In this document: positions 1 through 8,388 of the stretch, in pieces | Layout of the letters: each line of letters starts with the position of its first letter | Numbering within the stretch: the first letter of the stretch is position 1 | Source: Porphyromonas sp. COT-290 OH3588 | GTDB taxonomy: Bacteria > Bacteroidota > Bacteroidia > Bacteroidales > Porphyromonadaceae | Direction: 5' to 3' | DNA length: 56,337 bases | Assembly: GCF_000769075.1 (NCBI RefSeq) | Contig: NZ_JRFC01000020.1 | Location: 127,523-183,859, forward strand | Translations under genes and position numbers: made by a program | The notes under the pieces: generated by a model | Database searches by the model: none | What the model was told of the DNA's origin: nothing | What the model saw: the letters and a program-made list of their open reading frames with translations, nothing else

Positions 1-1164
1 ATCATTGATCGCGTCCATCTCGTACAGATCCTCGTAGTCTACATCAGCCTCGGCTAGTAGCACGTTCATGTGCCCCGGCATACGACCTGCCACGGGGTGA
101 ATGGCGTAGCGCACTCGAGCGCCTTGGCTCGTTAGCTTATTGGCTAGAGCTCGCACCTCGTGCTGAGCCTGAGAGAGAGCCATGCCATAGCCGGGGACGA
201 TGATGACCTCACGAGCCGAGCGAAGCGTATCTACGAGCGTTGGGCGTGCTGACTCACTGGGCTTAGACTCGTCTGCGACAGGAGCTGCTGTACTCTGTGG
301 CTTGCTCGCAGTTTGTGACTGTGGTTTGGAGGTGTTTAGTCCCTCTCCAAGTAAGATGGAGGCTAGGCTACGGTTCATAGCTCGGCACATGATCTGTGTG
401 AGGAGCAGACCGCTAGCTCCCACGACACCTCCGATTGCCACAAGTAGCAGGTCGCCCGTAGCCATACCTGCAATGGCACCCGCCAAGCCGCTAAGCGAGT
501 TGAGTAGAGAAATGGTAATAGGCATGTCTGCACCACCGACACGAATGGCGAAGAGATAGCCAAAGAGCGTCGAGAGCACGGTTACTATCCCAACGGTGAG
601 TGCATCTGCCTCTAGATAGCCCAAGAAGATCATGACCGTGAGCGCGCCGCTCATGCCGATGCACACGTTGGAGATGAAACTATGGGCAGGGTAGACAATA
701 GGACGCTGGGGTAGGAGCTTGTGCAGTTTACCTGCTGCCACAAGACTCCCCACTAGAGTCATCATACCAATCAAGATCGCTAGAACAGACGTACCAGCAG
801 CGAAGCGAGGATTGTCGCTCGTCATGATACCTAGACTCATGCCTTGTAGGCTGAGGAAACCGACAAGGGCCGATGCGCCACCTCCAATACCGTTGAGCAG
901 AGCCACAAGCTGTGGCATCTGTATCATCTGCACACGTCTGGCCAAGCGCAAACCGATGAGGCTACCAATAGCTATGAATAGGTAGATCGTCCAAGCAGAG
1001 AATACCTGATGATAGACCAAAGTAAAGATAATGGCCAGCAGCATGCTTAGAGCACTGAGCTGATTGCCTGCTTTGGCAGTCTGCACACGGCTCATCATCC
1101 AAATACCGCCTAGCACCATGACGGTAAGCAAGGCGCATATACCATAATATATGTAAGGTGTCAT
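1..1164 (-). CDS. pntB: NAD(P) transhydrogenase subunit beta (partial, runs off left edge)
   Basis: Beta subunit of the proton-translocating NAD(P) transhydrogenase, which uses the proton gradient to drive hydride transfer from NADH to NADP+. The frame is open from ATG at 1164 to base 1 (388 codons). It begins with several membrane helices, including the Gly-rich GGGASALVG segment near residue 80. A variable linker follows (about residues 280-305). The start of the NADP(H)-binding domain III comes next, with VIIVPGYGMALSQAQ and the AIHPVAGRMPGHMNVLLAEA signature. The family is usually 460-480 residues, so roughly 80-90 C-terminal residues lie outside the window. It follows pntAB by 9 bp in the same operon. 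Confidence 0.96.
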   Translation of the reverse strand, partial: MTPYIYYGICALLTVMVLGGIWMMSRVQTAKAGNQLSALSMLLAIIFTLVYHQVFSAWTIYLFIAIGSLIGLRLARRVQMIQMPQLVALLNGIGGGASALVGFLSLQGMSLGIMTSDNPRFAAGTSVLAILIGMMTLVGSLVAAGKLHKLLPQRPIVYPAHSFISNVCIGMSGALTVMIFLGYLEADALTVGIVTVLSTLFGYLFAIRVGGADMPITISLLNSLSGLAGAIAGMATGDLLLVAIGGVVGASGLLLTQIMCRAMNRSLASILLGEGLNTSKPQSQTASKPQSTAAPVADESKPSESARPTLVDTLRSAREVIIVPGYGMALSQAQHEVRALANKLTSQGARVRYAIHPVAGRMPGHMNVLLAEADVDYEDLYEMDAIND

Positions 1165-1173
1165 GGGCCAAAA

Positions 1174-1473
1174 CTATTTTTTGCGGTTGAACATGCGTAG
1201 CATACGGTGCGTCACAGCGAACCCGCCTACTACATTGACTGTGGCTAGGATAATGGCTAAGCCTCCTAGTATCTGGCTAAGCCAGAGATGCCCACCTGTG
1301 GCACTGAGCAGAGCCAGACCTGTGGCAGAGACAGCACCAACGACGGTAACGCCACTCAGAGCGTTCATACCCGACATCAGAGGCGTGTGTAGCAAGCTGG
1401 GAACATTACGAATCAATAGATACCCGACGACCGTGGAGACAGCCAATACTATGAGATAGAGCAGTGGGGACAT
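1174..1473 (-). CDS. pntAB: NAD(P) transhydrogenase subunit alpha part 2 (membrane segment)
   Basis: A small membrane subunit of 99 residues, corresponding to the C-terminal membrane portion of PntA in species with an undivided alpha chain. It shows three to four hydrophobic helices and ends in a basic tail (RMLRMFNRKK). The start is placed at ATG 1473 (MSPLLYLIV), because the upstream extension of the frame has no family resemblance and overlaps the 3' end of pntAA. It lies between pntAA (104-bp gap containing a hairpin) and pntB (9-bp gap). The split alpha chain is common in Bacteroidota. Confidence 0.93.
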   Translation of the reverse strand: MSPLLYLIVLAVSTVVGYLLIRNVPSLLHTPLMSGMNALSGVTVVGAVSATGLALLSATGGHLWLSQILGGLAIILATVNVVGGFAVTHRMLRMFNRKK

Positions 1474-1510
1474 AAGTGTTATATTCCTAAATAGTGAGTT
1501 ATCAATAAGC

Positions 1511-1554
1511 CGAGGCTGTGCCCCTGTGATGCTACTCGCAGCGACACAGCCTCG
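1511..1554 (-). terminator. Intra-operon hairpin between pntAA and pntAB
   Basis: Perfect 10-bp inverted repeat (CGAGGCTGTG at 1511-1520, its complement at 1545-1554) in the 104-bp gap between pntAA and pntAB. On the minus strand it is followed by only a weak T stretch, so it may act as a partial terminator or an mRNA-stabilising stem that sets subunit ratios rather than as a full stop. Confidence 0.5.
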
Positions 1555-1577
1555 TAGACTAGTTGCAGATTGTCTGA

Positions 1578-2744
1578 TTACTTGGCTGCCATAGCCTCCA
1601 GCGTACCAGCGTGGACGATCTGTCCGTCGCGTGTAACGAGGATCTTGGCACAAATCTCATCATTCATGTCTAGATGTACGGCACCGTCCTTGACGAGGTA
1701 CTTGACTAGATTGTACATATTGTTGGCAAACATCCATGTAGAGCTCTTTGGGAGCATGCCCGGGATATTTTTGATGCCTTCTAGGATTACTCCATGCTTG
1801 ACGGCTCTCTCTCCTGCTGGTGTTATCTCGCAGTTACCGCCTTGGTCAATAGAGATATCTACGATCACTGAGCCCTTCTTCATTTGGCGAACCATATCCT
1901 CGGTGATGAGTATGGGGGCAATTTTTCCGGGGATTAGGGCGCTACAGAATATCACGTCCATATCCTTGATGACCTCCATAAGGCGCTTACGTTCCTCCAC
2001 CAGCACATGCTCGGGCAGTGTATTGGCATATCCACCCTCGGCTACGGCTAGCTCGGCTGGCACGCCAAGGTCCACGACCTTGGCCCCTAGGCTCTGTGCT
2101 TGTTCGACGGCAGCAGGGCGAATGTCGGCAGCATAGGTCTGGCAACCTAACCGTTTGGCCGTAGCTAGAGCTTGTAGTCCTGCTACGCCTACGCCGATGA
2201 TCAGAGCCTTAGCAGGGGGGATCATACCTACGGCAGTACCCATCATCGGCATAAAGCTCGCCAAGTCGTTGGCTGCCATCAAGATTCCCTTGTAGCCGGC
2301 ACAAGTACTCATCGAGGTGAGTGCGTCTAGGTTCTGAGCACGACTGATACGTGGCACGCCATCGAGCGTCAGACCAATGACTCCCTGCTGAGCTAGTCTG
2401 CGTACCATGTCGTGATTGACTGGCGAAGCTGGGTGAATGAAGGTGATGAGGTATTGACCCTGATGCATCATATCGACCTCGTGTAGCCCGAGCTCATGGT
2501 TCATCTGGGGTTCTTTTACTTTGAGGATAATGTGTGCCTGATCGTAGATTTCACGTGGCGAATCAACTAGCTCAGCACCTGCTGATGCATATTCTTCGTC
2601 ATGGTAAAGTGCGCCAAGGCCTGCATTCTTCTGAATGAGTACTCTGAATCCGTCCTTAACAAACTTGGAAACAGTCTCTGGTGTGGCAGCTACACGTGCT
2701 TCGCCGTGCATAATTTCTTTTGGGATACCAATGATAAGCATCAT
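1578..2744 (-). CDS. pntAA: NAD(P) transhydrogenase subunit alpha part 1 (NAD-binding)
   Basis: Soluble NAD(H)-binding domain I of the proton-translocating transhydrogenase, related to alanine dehydrogenase. It opens with IGIPKEIMHGEARVAATPETV and carries the nucleotide-binding segment ALIIGVGVAGLQALATAKRLG in mid-protein, followed by the DMDVIFCSALIPGK and GSVIVDISIDQGGNCE segments typical of PntA. Two adjacent ATG codons (2744 and 2741) are possible starts; a longer frame to 2777 would add 11 residues that do not look like the family. First gene of the pntAA-pntAB-pntB operon, with a good Bacteroidota-type promoter 60 bp upstream. Confidence 0.95.
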   Translation of the reverse strand: MMLIIGIPKEIMHGEARVAATPETVSKFVKDGFRVLIQKNAGLGALYHDEEYASAGAELVDSPREIYDQAHIILKVKEPQMNHELGLHEVDMMHQGQYLITFIHPASPVNHDMVRRLAQQGVIGLTLDGVPRISRAQNLDALTSMSTCAGYKGILMAANDLASFMPMMGTAVGMIPPAKALIIGVGVAGLQALATAKRLGCQTYAADIRPAAVEQAQSLGAKVVDLGVPAELAVAEGGYANTLPEHVLVEERKRLMEVIKDMDVIFCSALIPGKIAPILITEDMVRQMKKGSVIVDISIDQGGNCEITPAGERAVKHGVILEGIKNIPGMLPKSSTWMFANNMYNLVKYLVKDGAVHLDMNDEICAKILVTRDGQIVHAGTLEAMAAK

Positions 2745-2803
2745 TTTTAACTTTTTAAGCGTTAATATATCGTACACTTTTGTTTATATCCAACACAATG
2801 CTG

Positions 2804-2833
2804 CAAATATACTAAAGAAATACTAGCATCAAA
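2804..2833 (-). promoter_or_regulatory. Predicted promoter of the pnt operon
   Basis: On the minus strand a -7 box TATATTTG (2804-2811) matches the Bacteroidota TAnnTTTG consensus, and a TTTG -33 box (2830-2833) lies 18 bp upstream. The transcript would start near 2798 and give a leader of about 55 nt before pntAA. Confidence 0.7.
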
Positions 2834-3101
2834 GAGAAACTCAACAAAAACACATCTTCAGTTTGTTCGCAATCCTAATACCTCGGAAGTTTAGCCCCAA
2901 GCATCATGCTTAGGTGCTTGCACAAGGAGCCACTGATCGCTCATGGCGTGCTACTAGAGGCCTGCTCCTCGGCACATTGCTGGTACTATACCCTACTCCA
3001 GCGGGCGAAGCTCAAGCCATGATCCGTTATTTATGCCCCCGCAAGGAGGCTACATGGGGCGAGACACACAAGTTTGACGCCTCGTTTATCCCTCACAATC
3101 A

Positions 3102-3133
3102 TTTGGTTTACAAAATAAACTGAATTACATTTG
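3102..3133 (+). promoter_or_regulatory. Predicted promoter of the regulator/TonB operon
   Basis: TTTG at 3102-3105 and TACATTTG at 3126-3133 with a 20-bp spacer match the Bacteroidota -33/-7 consensus. It would produce a leader of about 100 nt ahead of the gene at 3241. The rest of the 2834-3240 gap shows only a short palindrome (AAGCATCATGCTT near 2898) and no convincing gene. Confidence 0.7.
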
Positions 3134-3240
3134 TAGAGTCATTGCGCACTTAATGCACTGATATTTGTAACTACTAGTAAGCAAGGCGGACGGCTACAAG
3201 CATTTAATCACATCGTATTACTTATCTCAACACGCACACA

Positions 3241-3864
3241 ATGGCGGCAGAAAATCTCAACCCAAAGCAAAGTCTAGAGGTCATCGAAGCGATGATCAGC
3301 AAGACAAATCGTAGAATCAACACCACGGGGGCGACCCAATTCCTCCTCTGGGGCTACGTCACAGTCCTGACGAGCCTGCTACACTACTTCTTAATGCCCT
3401 ATATGACGTCTATACATCACGCCTATATCTGGCTACTCATTCCGTTTGTCGGTGGCATTATCTCTTGGCTAATGGCTCGCAGAAAGCGCCATCAACCGTA
3501 TAGTAGCAGTCAGATAGACTACTTCATCAATACTGTTTGGCTCGTGAGCGGACTCAATGCCCTTGCTTGTTCCTTTGTCCTAGGGTTCTTTACGTTGATT
3601 GCGATCATCATTCTTCTAGGCTCGGCTTCGGCGATTACGGGCTTTGTCCTACGCATCAGAGTGCTACAAGTCTGCTCTATCTTGGGTATGGCGATTGGTT
3701 ATGGCAGCATCATACTCGACCGCACTCTAGACTTGCTCTCTTATAGGGATTATAGTCTGGTGTTTGGAGTCGTCTTTTTCGTTATGCACTGTATCCCGGG
3801 GCATTACCTCTATGCGCAAATACGCCGAGAGCTCAAGAGTACACCTAATGCGTCTGTCGTATGA
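3241..3864 (+). CDS. Unknown polytopic membrane protein
   Basis: A 207-residue protein of unrecognised function. The first 32 residues are polar and probably cytoplasmic. About six hydrophobic segments follow (approximately residues 33-53, 60-77, 95-115, 116-136, 142-160 and 168-188), and a short basic tail closes the protein. It is the first gene of a tight operon: its stop overlaps the start of the winged-helix regulator in an ATGA. Membrane proteins paired with small winged-helix regulators are common in Bacteroidota, so it may sense a signal or anchor the regulator, but that is inference only. Confidence 0.8.
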   Translation: MAAENLNPKQSLEVIEAMISKTNRRINTTGATQFLLWGYVTVLTSLLHYFLMPYMTSIHHAYIWLLIPFVGGIISWLMARRKRHQPYSSSQIDYFINTVWLVSGLNALACSFVLGFFTLIAIIILLGSASAITGFVLRIRVLQVCSILGMAIGYGSIILDRTLDLLSYRDYSLVFGVVFFVMHCIPGHYLYAQIRRELKSTPNASVV

Positions 3865-4172
3865 GCGACGTGATCAACTTGCCAAGCCTCGACCCACTAC
3901 TCCTCTCCGAGCTCAGACTCTCGATCATGTCGATCTTGCTCTCGCTAGAGGAGGCGGACTTTCTCTATATTAAGGAAGCAACAGGAGCCAGCTCGGGCAA
4001 TATCAGCGTACAGATAGACAAGCTCGCATCGGCAGGCTATATCACCATCGAGAAGGGCTTCATCGGCAAGCGAACACGTACTACTTGTCGGCTCTCGCCG
4101 CTTGGGCGAGAGGCTTTTGTCAAGCACTTCGAGGCTTTGAAATCATATCTCCCCAATTCTAATAAGTTATGA
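3861..4172 (+). CDS. Winged-helix transcriptional regulator
   Basis: A 103-residue, single-domain DNA-binding protein of the MarR/ArsR-like winged-helix class. The recognition region reads FLYIKEATGASSGNISVQID, followed by KLASAGYITIEKGFIGKRTRTTCRLSPLGREAF, the wing and last helix typical of this family. There is no extra ligand domain. It overlaps the upstream membrane-protein gene by ATGA, and the downstream TonB-dependent receptor gene by another ATGA. It is therefore translationally coupled to both and probably regulates this operon itself. The effector is not apparent. Confidence 0.88.
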   Translation: MSDVINLPSLDPLLLSELRLSIMSILLSLEEADFLYIKEATGASSGNISVQIDKLASAGYITIEKGFIGKRTRTTCRLSPLGREAFVKHFEALKSYLPNSNKL

Positions 4173-6370
4173 CCATCTCTACCAGATTTATGTGCATCGC
4201 ACTGCTGATGACCTACTCGAGCCTAGCCGAGGGTCAGACCCTGCTCAAGGGACGAGTACTCGACGGGCATGGGCGCCCGATACGCCTAGCGAATGTGTAC
4301 CCAGCAGACTCTTTCGACGGCACAGCGACCGATTCGCTCGGCTACTTCTCTCTCTCGACGGAGGCACCGCTCCCCCTAAGCCTCGTCGCCTCGCATCTGA
4401 GCTACGAAGCCGATACCATTGTGCTCAAGCGTATGGAAGATGCCCAAGACCTCACCTTTAGCCTCAAGGAGAAGCTATCGCTGACGCTAGAGGAGGTTGT
4501 AGTGAGTGCCTCTGCTCTACGCTTCAACGACCGCAAAGGCCAAGCCGTCATGAAGCCGATGGACGTCTACACCAACCCAGCAGGCTCGGGCGACCTAGCC
4601 CTATCTATGCGGCAGATGCCGGGCTTGCAGCATGTGGGGCAGACAGAGGGCTTCTTCGTGCGTGGAGGTGCTGCGTGGGAGACGAATGTGAGCATCGAGG
4701 GGATACGTATCCAGCGTTTCTTCGGCAAGAATGGGCACAATACCCCCACGAGGGCACGCTTCGAGACGGGTATGTTCCAAGGACTAAGCCTAGCCACTGG
4801 CGGCTATGGTGCAAGCAAACAGGGCGGTCTGAGCGGATTGCTCGAGCTACAACTCTCGGGGCAGTCGCCTTCGTCGCTCAATGTATCGCTCGCATCGGTC
4901 TTCGCTGGCATCGGCTGGGGCTACCTCTCACCCAAGAAGACGACCTATATCGAGCAGGGAGTGAGCGTCATTGAGGGCTCTGCCCTTAGGCTGATGCTTA
5001 GGAACGAGTACAAACTGCCCGAGGCTCCTTTCGGTATGATCTATCATGCTCGACTAGCTTGGTCACCGACAAAGCAGGACGACGTCAAGGCGCTCGTGAT
5101 GATGCGCCGAGATAAGCACATCTCACTCGCCCCAGCCCCCACACCCTATGGCACCACCTCGGAGCTATACAAGGGACGTAACGACTATGCTTTCGGCATG
5201 GGGCGCTGGCGCCATCATTTCCAAGACGGCTATACCAAGACTACACTTGCCGTTGGTCTTGGCTGGGACGACAATAAGCTCCACATAGCCTACCCCGACT
5301 GGCACAACCGTAGCTTCGAGATGACGTCACGAGAGCTAGATGCCCAGATACGTTTGAGGCTAGATACACGCCTCACCTCGCTCAAGGTGGCTGGTGGTCT
5401 GGACTATGCCTACGTCCGTGCCAAGGCTGCTCTACGGCAGAGGCAGGGCATTGGCTCGATAGCTGATGCGACCTCATCGGCTTGGGTTGAGGCTTTCTAC
5501 CCCATTAGCCGCTCACTATCGCTTGAGGGAGGGCTAAGGCTGGAGCATTCGTCCCTCATTGGCTCGGCCACACTGCTTCCACGGGCTGCGCTTGCCGTGC
5601 GCCTGCATCAGACTGGTACCCTAAGCCTAGACCTCGGTAGATATGCAGCCCTAGGCGACTACTACCTGACACATGGGATACAACCCAATGCTCGAGAAGA
5701 GGCCTATCAAGCCAACCTAACCTACGAATGGCGTCCCAAGCTGCATCATCTGCTACGCTTGCAGATCTATAACAAGGAGTACAGCAGCCTCACTCGCCTG
5801 CATCACAACTACCGAGTGGACAATCTAGGCCGTGGCTATGCTCGTGGAGTCGATGTATTCTGGCGAGTTACACGCCTTATCCCCAACGTTGAGCACTGGC
5901 TCTCCTACACCTACACCGATGCCCGTCGTAGCTGGCTGTATGCTCACGAGCTAGAGCAACCCGACTTCGTCGCCACGCATACAGCCTCGGCCGTGATCAA
6001 GTATTGGTGCAAGCCGATCTCTTCGCTCTTCAACCTCGCTATAAACTACCGCACGGGTATGCCCTACCACAATCCTAACAGCAAGGCTCGAGGCTACTAC
6101 AACGAGCTCAATGACGAGAGTTTCGGTCTGAGCTTCTCGTACAACTATCCGTTTATGCTTGGCCGTATGGCAGGTGTGGTCGTGGCTAGTGTGGAGAATA
6201 TACTCAATGCTGCCCCAACCTTCGGCTACCGCTACTCGCCCGAGCCTAATGCTCTGGGGCAATACTCGGCTACACGCATCACTACACCCTATCGGCAGGT
6301 CTATATGCTCGGCTTCTTCATCAATATCGGTGTAGATAGACGAAAGGAAATCATGAATACAAACCTCTAA
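4169..6370 (+). CDS. TonB-dependent outer-membrane receptor
   Basis: A 733-residue outer-membrane receptor. A signal peptide (cleavage likely after LAEG, near residue 22) is followed by a carboxypeptidase-regulatory-like domain (LLKGRVLDGHGRPIRLANVYP, about residues 25-110). A plug domain comes next (MPGLQHVGQTEGFFVRGG), then a beta-barrel rich in alternating aromatic strands. The C-terminus runs past the usual terminal aromatic strand by about 14 residues. It imports an unknown ligand through TonB energy coupling. It is translationally coupled to the regulator upstream and followed 14 bp later by a small secreted protein. No ligand-specific motif was recognised. Confidence 0.92.
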   Translation: MTISTRFMCIALLMTYSSLAEGQTLLKGRVLDGHGRPIRLANVYPADSFDGTATDSLGYFSLSTEAPLPLSLVASHLSYEADTIVLKRMEDAQDLTFSLKEKLSLTLEEVVVSASALRFNDRKGQAVMKPMDVYTNPAGSGDLALSMRQMPGLQHVGQTEGFFVRGGAAWETNVSIEGIRIQRFFGKNGHNTPTRARFETGMFQGLSLATGGYGASKQGGLSGLLELQLSGQSPSSLNVSLASVFAGIGWGYLSPKKTTYIEQGVSVIEGSALRLMLRNEYKLPEAPFGMIYHARLAWSPTKQDDVKALVMMRRDKHISLAPAPTPYGTTSELYKGRNDYAFGMGRWRHHFQDGYTKTTLAVGLGWDDNKLHIAYPDWHNRSFEMTSRELDAQIRLRLDTRLTSLKVAGGLDYAYVRAKAALRQRQGIGSIADATSSAWVEAFYPISRSLSLEGGLRLEHSSLIGSATLLPRAALAVRLHQTGTLSLDLGRYAALGDYYLTHGIQPNAREEAYQANLTYEWRPKLHHLLRLQIYNKEYSSLTRLHHNYRVDNLGRGYARGVDVFWRVTRLIPNVEHWLSYTYTDARRSWLYAHELEQPDFVATHTASAVIKYWCKPISSLFNLAINYRTGMPYHNPNSKARGYYNELNDESFGLSFSYNYPFMLGRMAGVVVASVENILNAAPTFGYRYSPEPNALGQYSATRITTPYRQVYMLGFFINIGVDRRKEIMNTNL

Positions 6371-6384
6371 ATACAGTAATAATA

Positions 6385-7038
6385 ATGAAGCGAATAACGA
6401 CTCCCCTACTCTGTGCTCTGCTCTTGCTCTGCTCGGTGAGCCTTGGCGCCCAAAGCTCAGCCTACCAACGTGCGATGACCGAGCGTACTGCCAAGCTAGG
6501 CTCTGCCTCGATTGAGGTCTTGCAGAGCTTAGCAGCGGACTTTGACCGATTTACTCTGATGACGGGAGCAGACTGGACAGCTCCCTATTACTCGGCTTAC
6601 TGCCGTGCCATACAGGCCTTTGCCGACAGTGAGGCAGCCGACCGCCTCGCCGAGCAGGCAGAGCAATACCTAGAGAAGGCGACGGAGCTAGGGGGCGATG
6701 CTTCCGAGATTGCCTGCCTGCGCAGTATGCTCTTCGCCGCTCGCCTGCAAGTTAATCCACAGACACGCTGGCAGATCTATGGGCCAGAGAGCGCTAAGCA
6801 GCTCCAACTAGCCCAAGAAGCCAACTCCAATAACCCGAGAGTCTACCTGCTACAAGCCCAGTCCGTGGCCTATACGCCAGCAGCCTATGGCGGAGGTAAA
6901 GACAAAGCGCTACCGTCTATAACCAAAGCACTAGAGCTGTACACGAAGCAGTCGCCAGAGCCAGCCTATGCGCCACACTGGGGAGAGGAGCAAGCTAAGG
7001 CACTCTATCACTTCTGCACAGCCGAGGAGGCGAAATAA
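6385..7038 (+). CDS. Secreted helical (TPR-like) protein of TonB operon
   Basis: A 217-residue protein with a signal peptide (cleavage likely after SLGA, residue 22). The mature part is predicted helical, with TPR-like pairs such as DRLAEQAEQYLEKATELG and NPRVYLLQAQSVAYTPAAYGGG followed by ALPSITKALELY. It is the last gene of the 3241-7038 operon, starting 14 bp after the receptor gene. It could be a periplasmic partner of the receptor, but no function can be assigned. A hairpin terminator follows at 7061. Confidence 0.8.
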   Translation: MKRITTPLLCALLLLCSVSLGAQSSAYQRAMTERTAKLGSASIEVLQSLAADFDRFTLMTGADWTAPYYSAYCRAIQAFADSEAADRLAEQAEQYLEKATELGGDASEIACLRSMLFAARLQVNPQTRWQIYGPESAKQLQLAQEANSNNPRVYLLQAQSVAYTPAAYGGGKDKALPSITKALELYTKQSPEPAYAPHWGEEQAKALYHFCTAEEAK

Positions 7039-7060
7039 ACCCACCTCAATGAAGATATCT

Positions 7061-7099
7061 AAGGGGTTGCATCAAGGTAAAACTTGATTGCAGCCCCTT
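7061..7099 (+). terminator. Terminator hairpin after the TonB operon
   Basis: Arms AAGGGGTTGCATCAAG and CTTGATTGCAGCCCCTT pair with one G-U and one bulge, 22 bp after the stop codon. It belongs to the AGGGGCTG hairpin family seen at four other gene ends in the window. Confidence 0.7.
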
Positions 7100-7354
7100 C
7101 TCCATACCCTAGAGTTGGTGCCTATAAACCCTCTAGAAGCCTACAATGATTAATTTTATCTATTACTTCCCTTCTGGTATTACAGTGCTTATTAGTCAGT
7201 AAAACGCATCATTTAGATCTAGAGCAGACGTCTTATTAGTGAGTTATTGGTGTCGCTAGTCTAGAGAAATATCGTCCTCAACGACTTCTCCAAACATCAT
7301 TTTACAAACACCTAGTTATCATTGACTTAACATAGACTTATCAAAGCCTAAAAT

Positions 7355-7456
7355 TTGAGACGTCTCAATCCGAAAATTCAGACGTCTCAATCGTGCTGTT
7401 TAGACGTCTCAATTTTCGGATTGAGACGTCTGAATTTTTTGTTTGAGATGTCAGTG
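7355..7456. repeat. 22-bp periodic array of TTGAGACGTCTCAA palindromes
   Basis: Five copies of a 14-bp palindrome begin at 7355, 7377, 7399, 7421 and 7443, exactly 22 bp apart. The first is perfect (TTGAGACGTCTCAA); the second, third and fourth each differ at one or two outer positions but keep AGACGTCT; the fifth is degenerate. The spacers of units 1 and 3 are complementary, so 7358-7378 and 7411-7431 form a perfect 21-bp inverted repeat. The array lies 138 bp upstream of the HU-like promoter in a 651-bp gene-free gap. It could be a cooperative operator or a structural repeat. Confidence 0.85.
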
Positions 7457-7569
7457 CATTTTTTAGCAATTTTTTGAATGATTTTCGGGGGGCGTTAGTC
7501 CGATTATTCGCACTTGTAATTAACACTTTTTTGAGCCGAAAAAAATCGCACCACAATCCATGCTATCTA

Positions 7570-7601
7570 TTGGTTTGGTTCGGATATTTGTTATACATTT
7601 G
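7570..7601 (+). promoter_or_regulatory. Predicted promoter of the HU-like gene
   Basis: TACATTTG at 7594-7601 matches the -7 consensus. Possible -33 elements are TTGG at 7570 (20-bp spacer) or TTTG at 7574 (16-bp spacer). The leader before ATG 7690 would be about 80 nt. Confidence 0.6.
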
Positions 7602-7689
7602 TCTGTTTCCTTATGAAAAGCACTCTAGTGAGGGTAAAGCCTTCAACTTCTCTAGAGGAAAAACATCATGAAGGCATATACAATTTATT

Positions 7690-8208
7690 ATGGCTAATAG
7701 ACCATTGGCTTACGTACTCGTTGAGCGGAAAGCAAGTTTCGGGAAGATGGCAGGCAAGACTGTCCTACAAGCTCGTCCCACTGGTAGAAAACGTATTGAT
7801 CATCGCAACTTCTGCGAGGAGGTGGCTCGTGCAACCACTTTTACCGGCGCAGAGGTGGAGGCAGTGCTTCGTCTAGCTGCCGAGATTGCGAAGCAGCACG
7901 TGGAGAATGGCGATATTGTGGACTTTGGGGACATCGGTACGCTCAGTCCGTCATTTCAGAGTAAGCTAGTTGAGAAGGGCAAAGAGAAGTTCAATGCCAA
8001 TGTGCACATCACCAAACCCGTCGTGCGGCTTAGTGCATCACGCAAATACTTCGCCCTTAGCAACGTGAGCTATGAGCAAACACTCGTCAAAGCCCGCAAA
8101 AGCATCGACACACCGCCAAGCGACACCGACAGTGGCGGCAGCAACTCTGGCAGTGGCGGCGATAGCAGTAGTGGTAGTGGTGGCAAACTGCCCGAGGCAG
8201 GCTTGTAA
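7690..8208 (+). CDS. HU-like DNA-binding protein with Gly/Ser-rich tail
   Basis: A 172-residue histone-like protein of the Bacteroidota HU-HIG type. Residues about 1-120 carry the HU fold: an N-terminal strand-helix region, RNFCEEVARATTFTGAEVEAVLRLAAEIAKQHVENGDIVDFGDIGTLSPSF split over helices and the dimer saddle, then a basic arm region (KGKEKFNANVHITKPVVRLSASRKYF). The last 30 or so residues are a low-complexity Gly/Ser/Asp tail. It is preceded by a promoter and the palindrome array at 7355, and followed by a strong hairpin. Likely a nucleoid or chromosome-structure protein. Confidence 0.9.
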   Translation: MANRPLAYVLVERKASFGKMAGKTVLQARPTGRKRIDHRNFCEEVARATTFTGAEVEAVLRLAAEIAKQHVENGDIVDFGDIGTLSPSFQSKLVEKGKEKFNANVHITKPVVRLSASRKYFALSNVSYEQTLVKARKSIDTPPSDTDSGGSNSGSGGDSSSGSGGKLPEAGL

Positions 8209-8315
8209 ACTCGCCTAGGCTCCAAGACAAACATCGCAAGCGAGCGACTCTACACAAGGCACTCCGTGACCTACACAGCGTCCAGTAGGGCCGAATGACT
8301 TATCCTAAAGGGTAC

Positions 8316-8362
8316 ACCAAAGGGGCTGCGTCTAAGTATTATCTAGACGCAGCCCCTTTGGT
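8316..8362. terminator. Bidirectional terminator between HU-like gene and murF-alr
   Basis: A perfect 19-bp inverted repeat (8316-8334 with 8344-8362, 9-nt loop) lies between convergent genes. AAA/TTT ends on both strands make it usable in both directions. Its core AAAGGGGCTG is shared with the hairpins at 7061, 38325, 40906 and 52444. Confidence 0.85.
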
Positions 8363-8388
8363 ATGTCGTGCTCTCGGTCGCTTACCGA

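Noticed and set aside
2914-3123. 69-codon plus-strand open frame between the pnt operon and the membrane-protein gene
   Set aside because: No family resemblance, and its 3' end overlaps a good -33/-7 promoter (3102-3133) for the real gene at 3241.
7355-7456. CRISPR array
   Set aside because: Repeats are 14-bp palindromes with 8-bp spacers; CRISPR spacers are far longer, and no cas genes are nearby.
7365-7556. 63-codon minus-strand frame over the palindrome array
   Set aside because: Overlaps the repeats and shows no similarity; most of it is AT-rich Lys/Asn/Thr codons.
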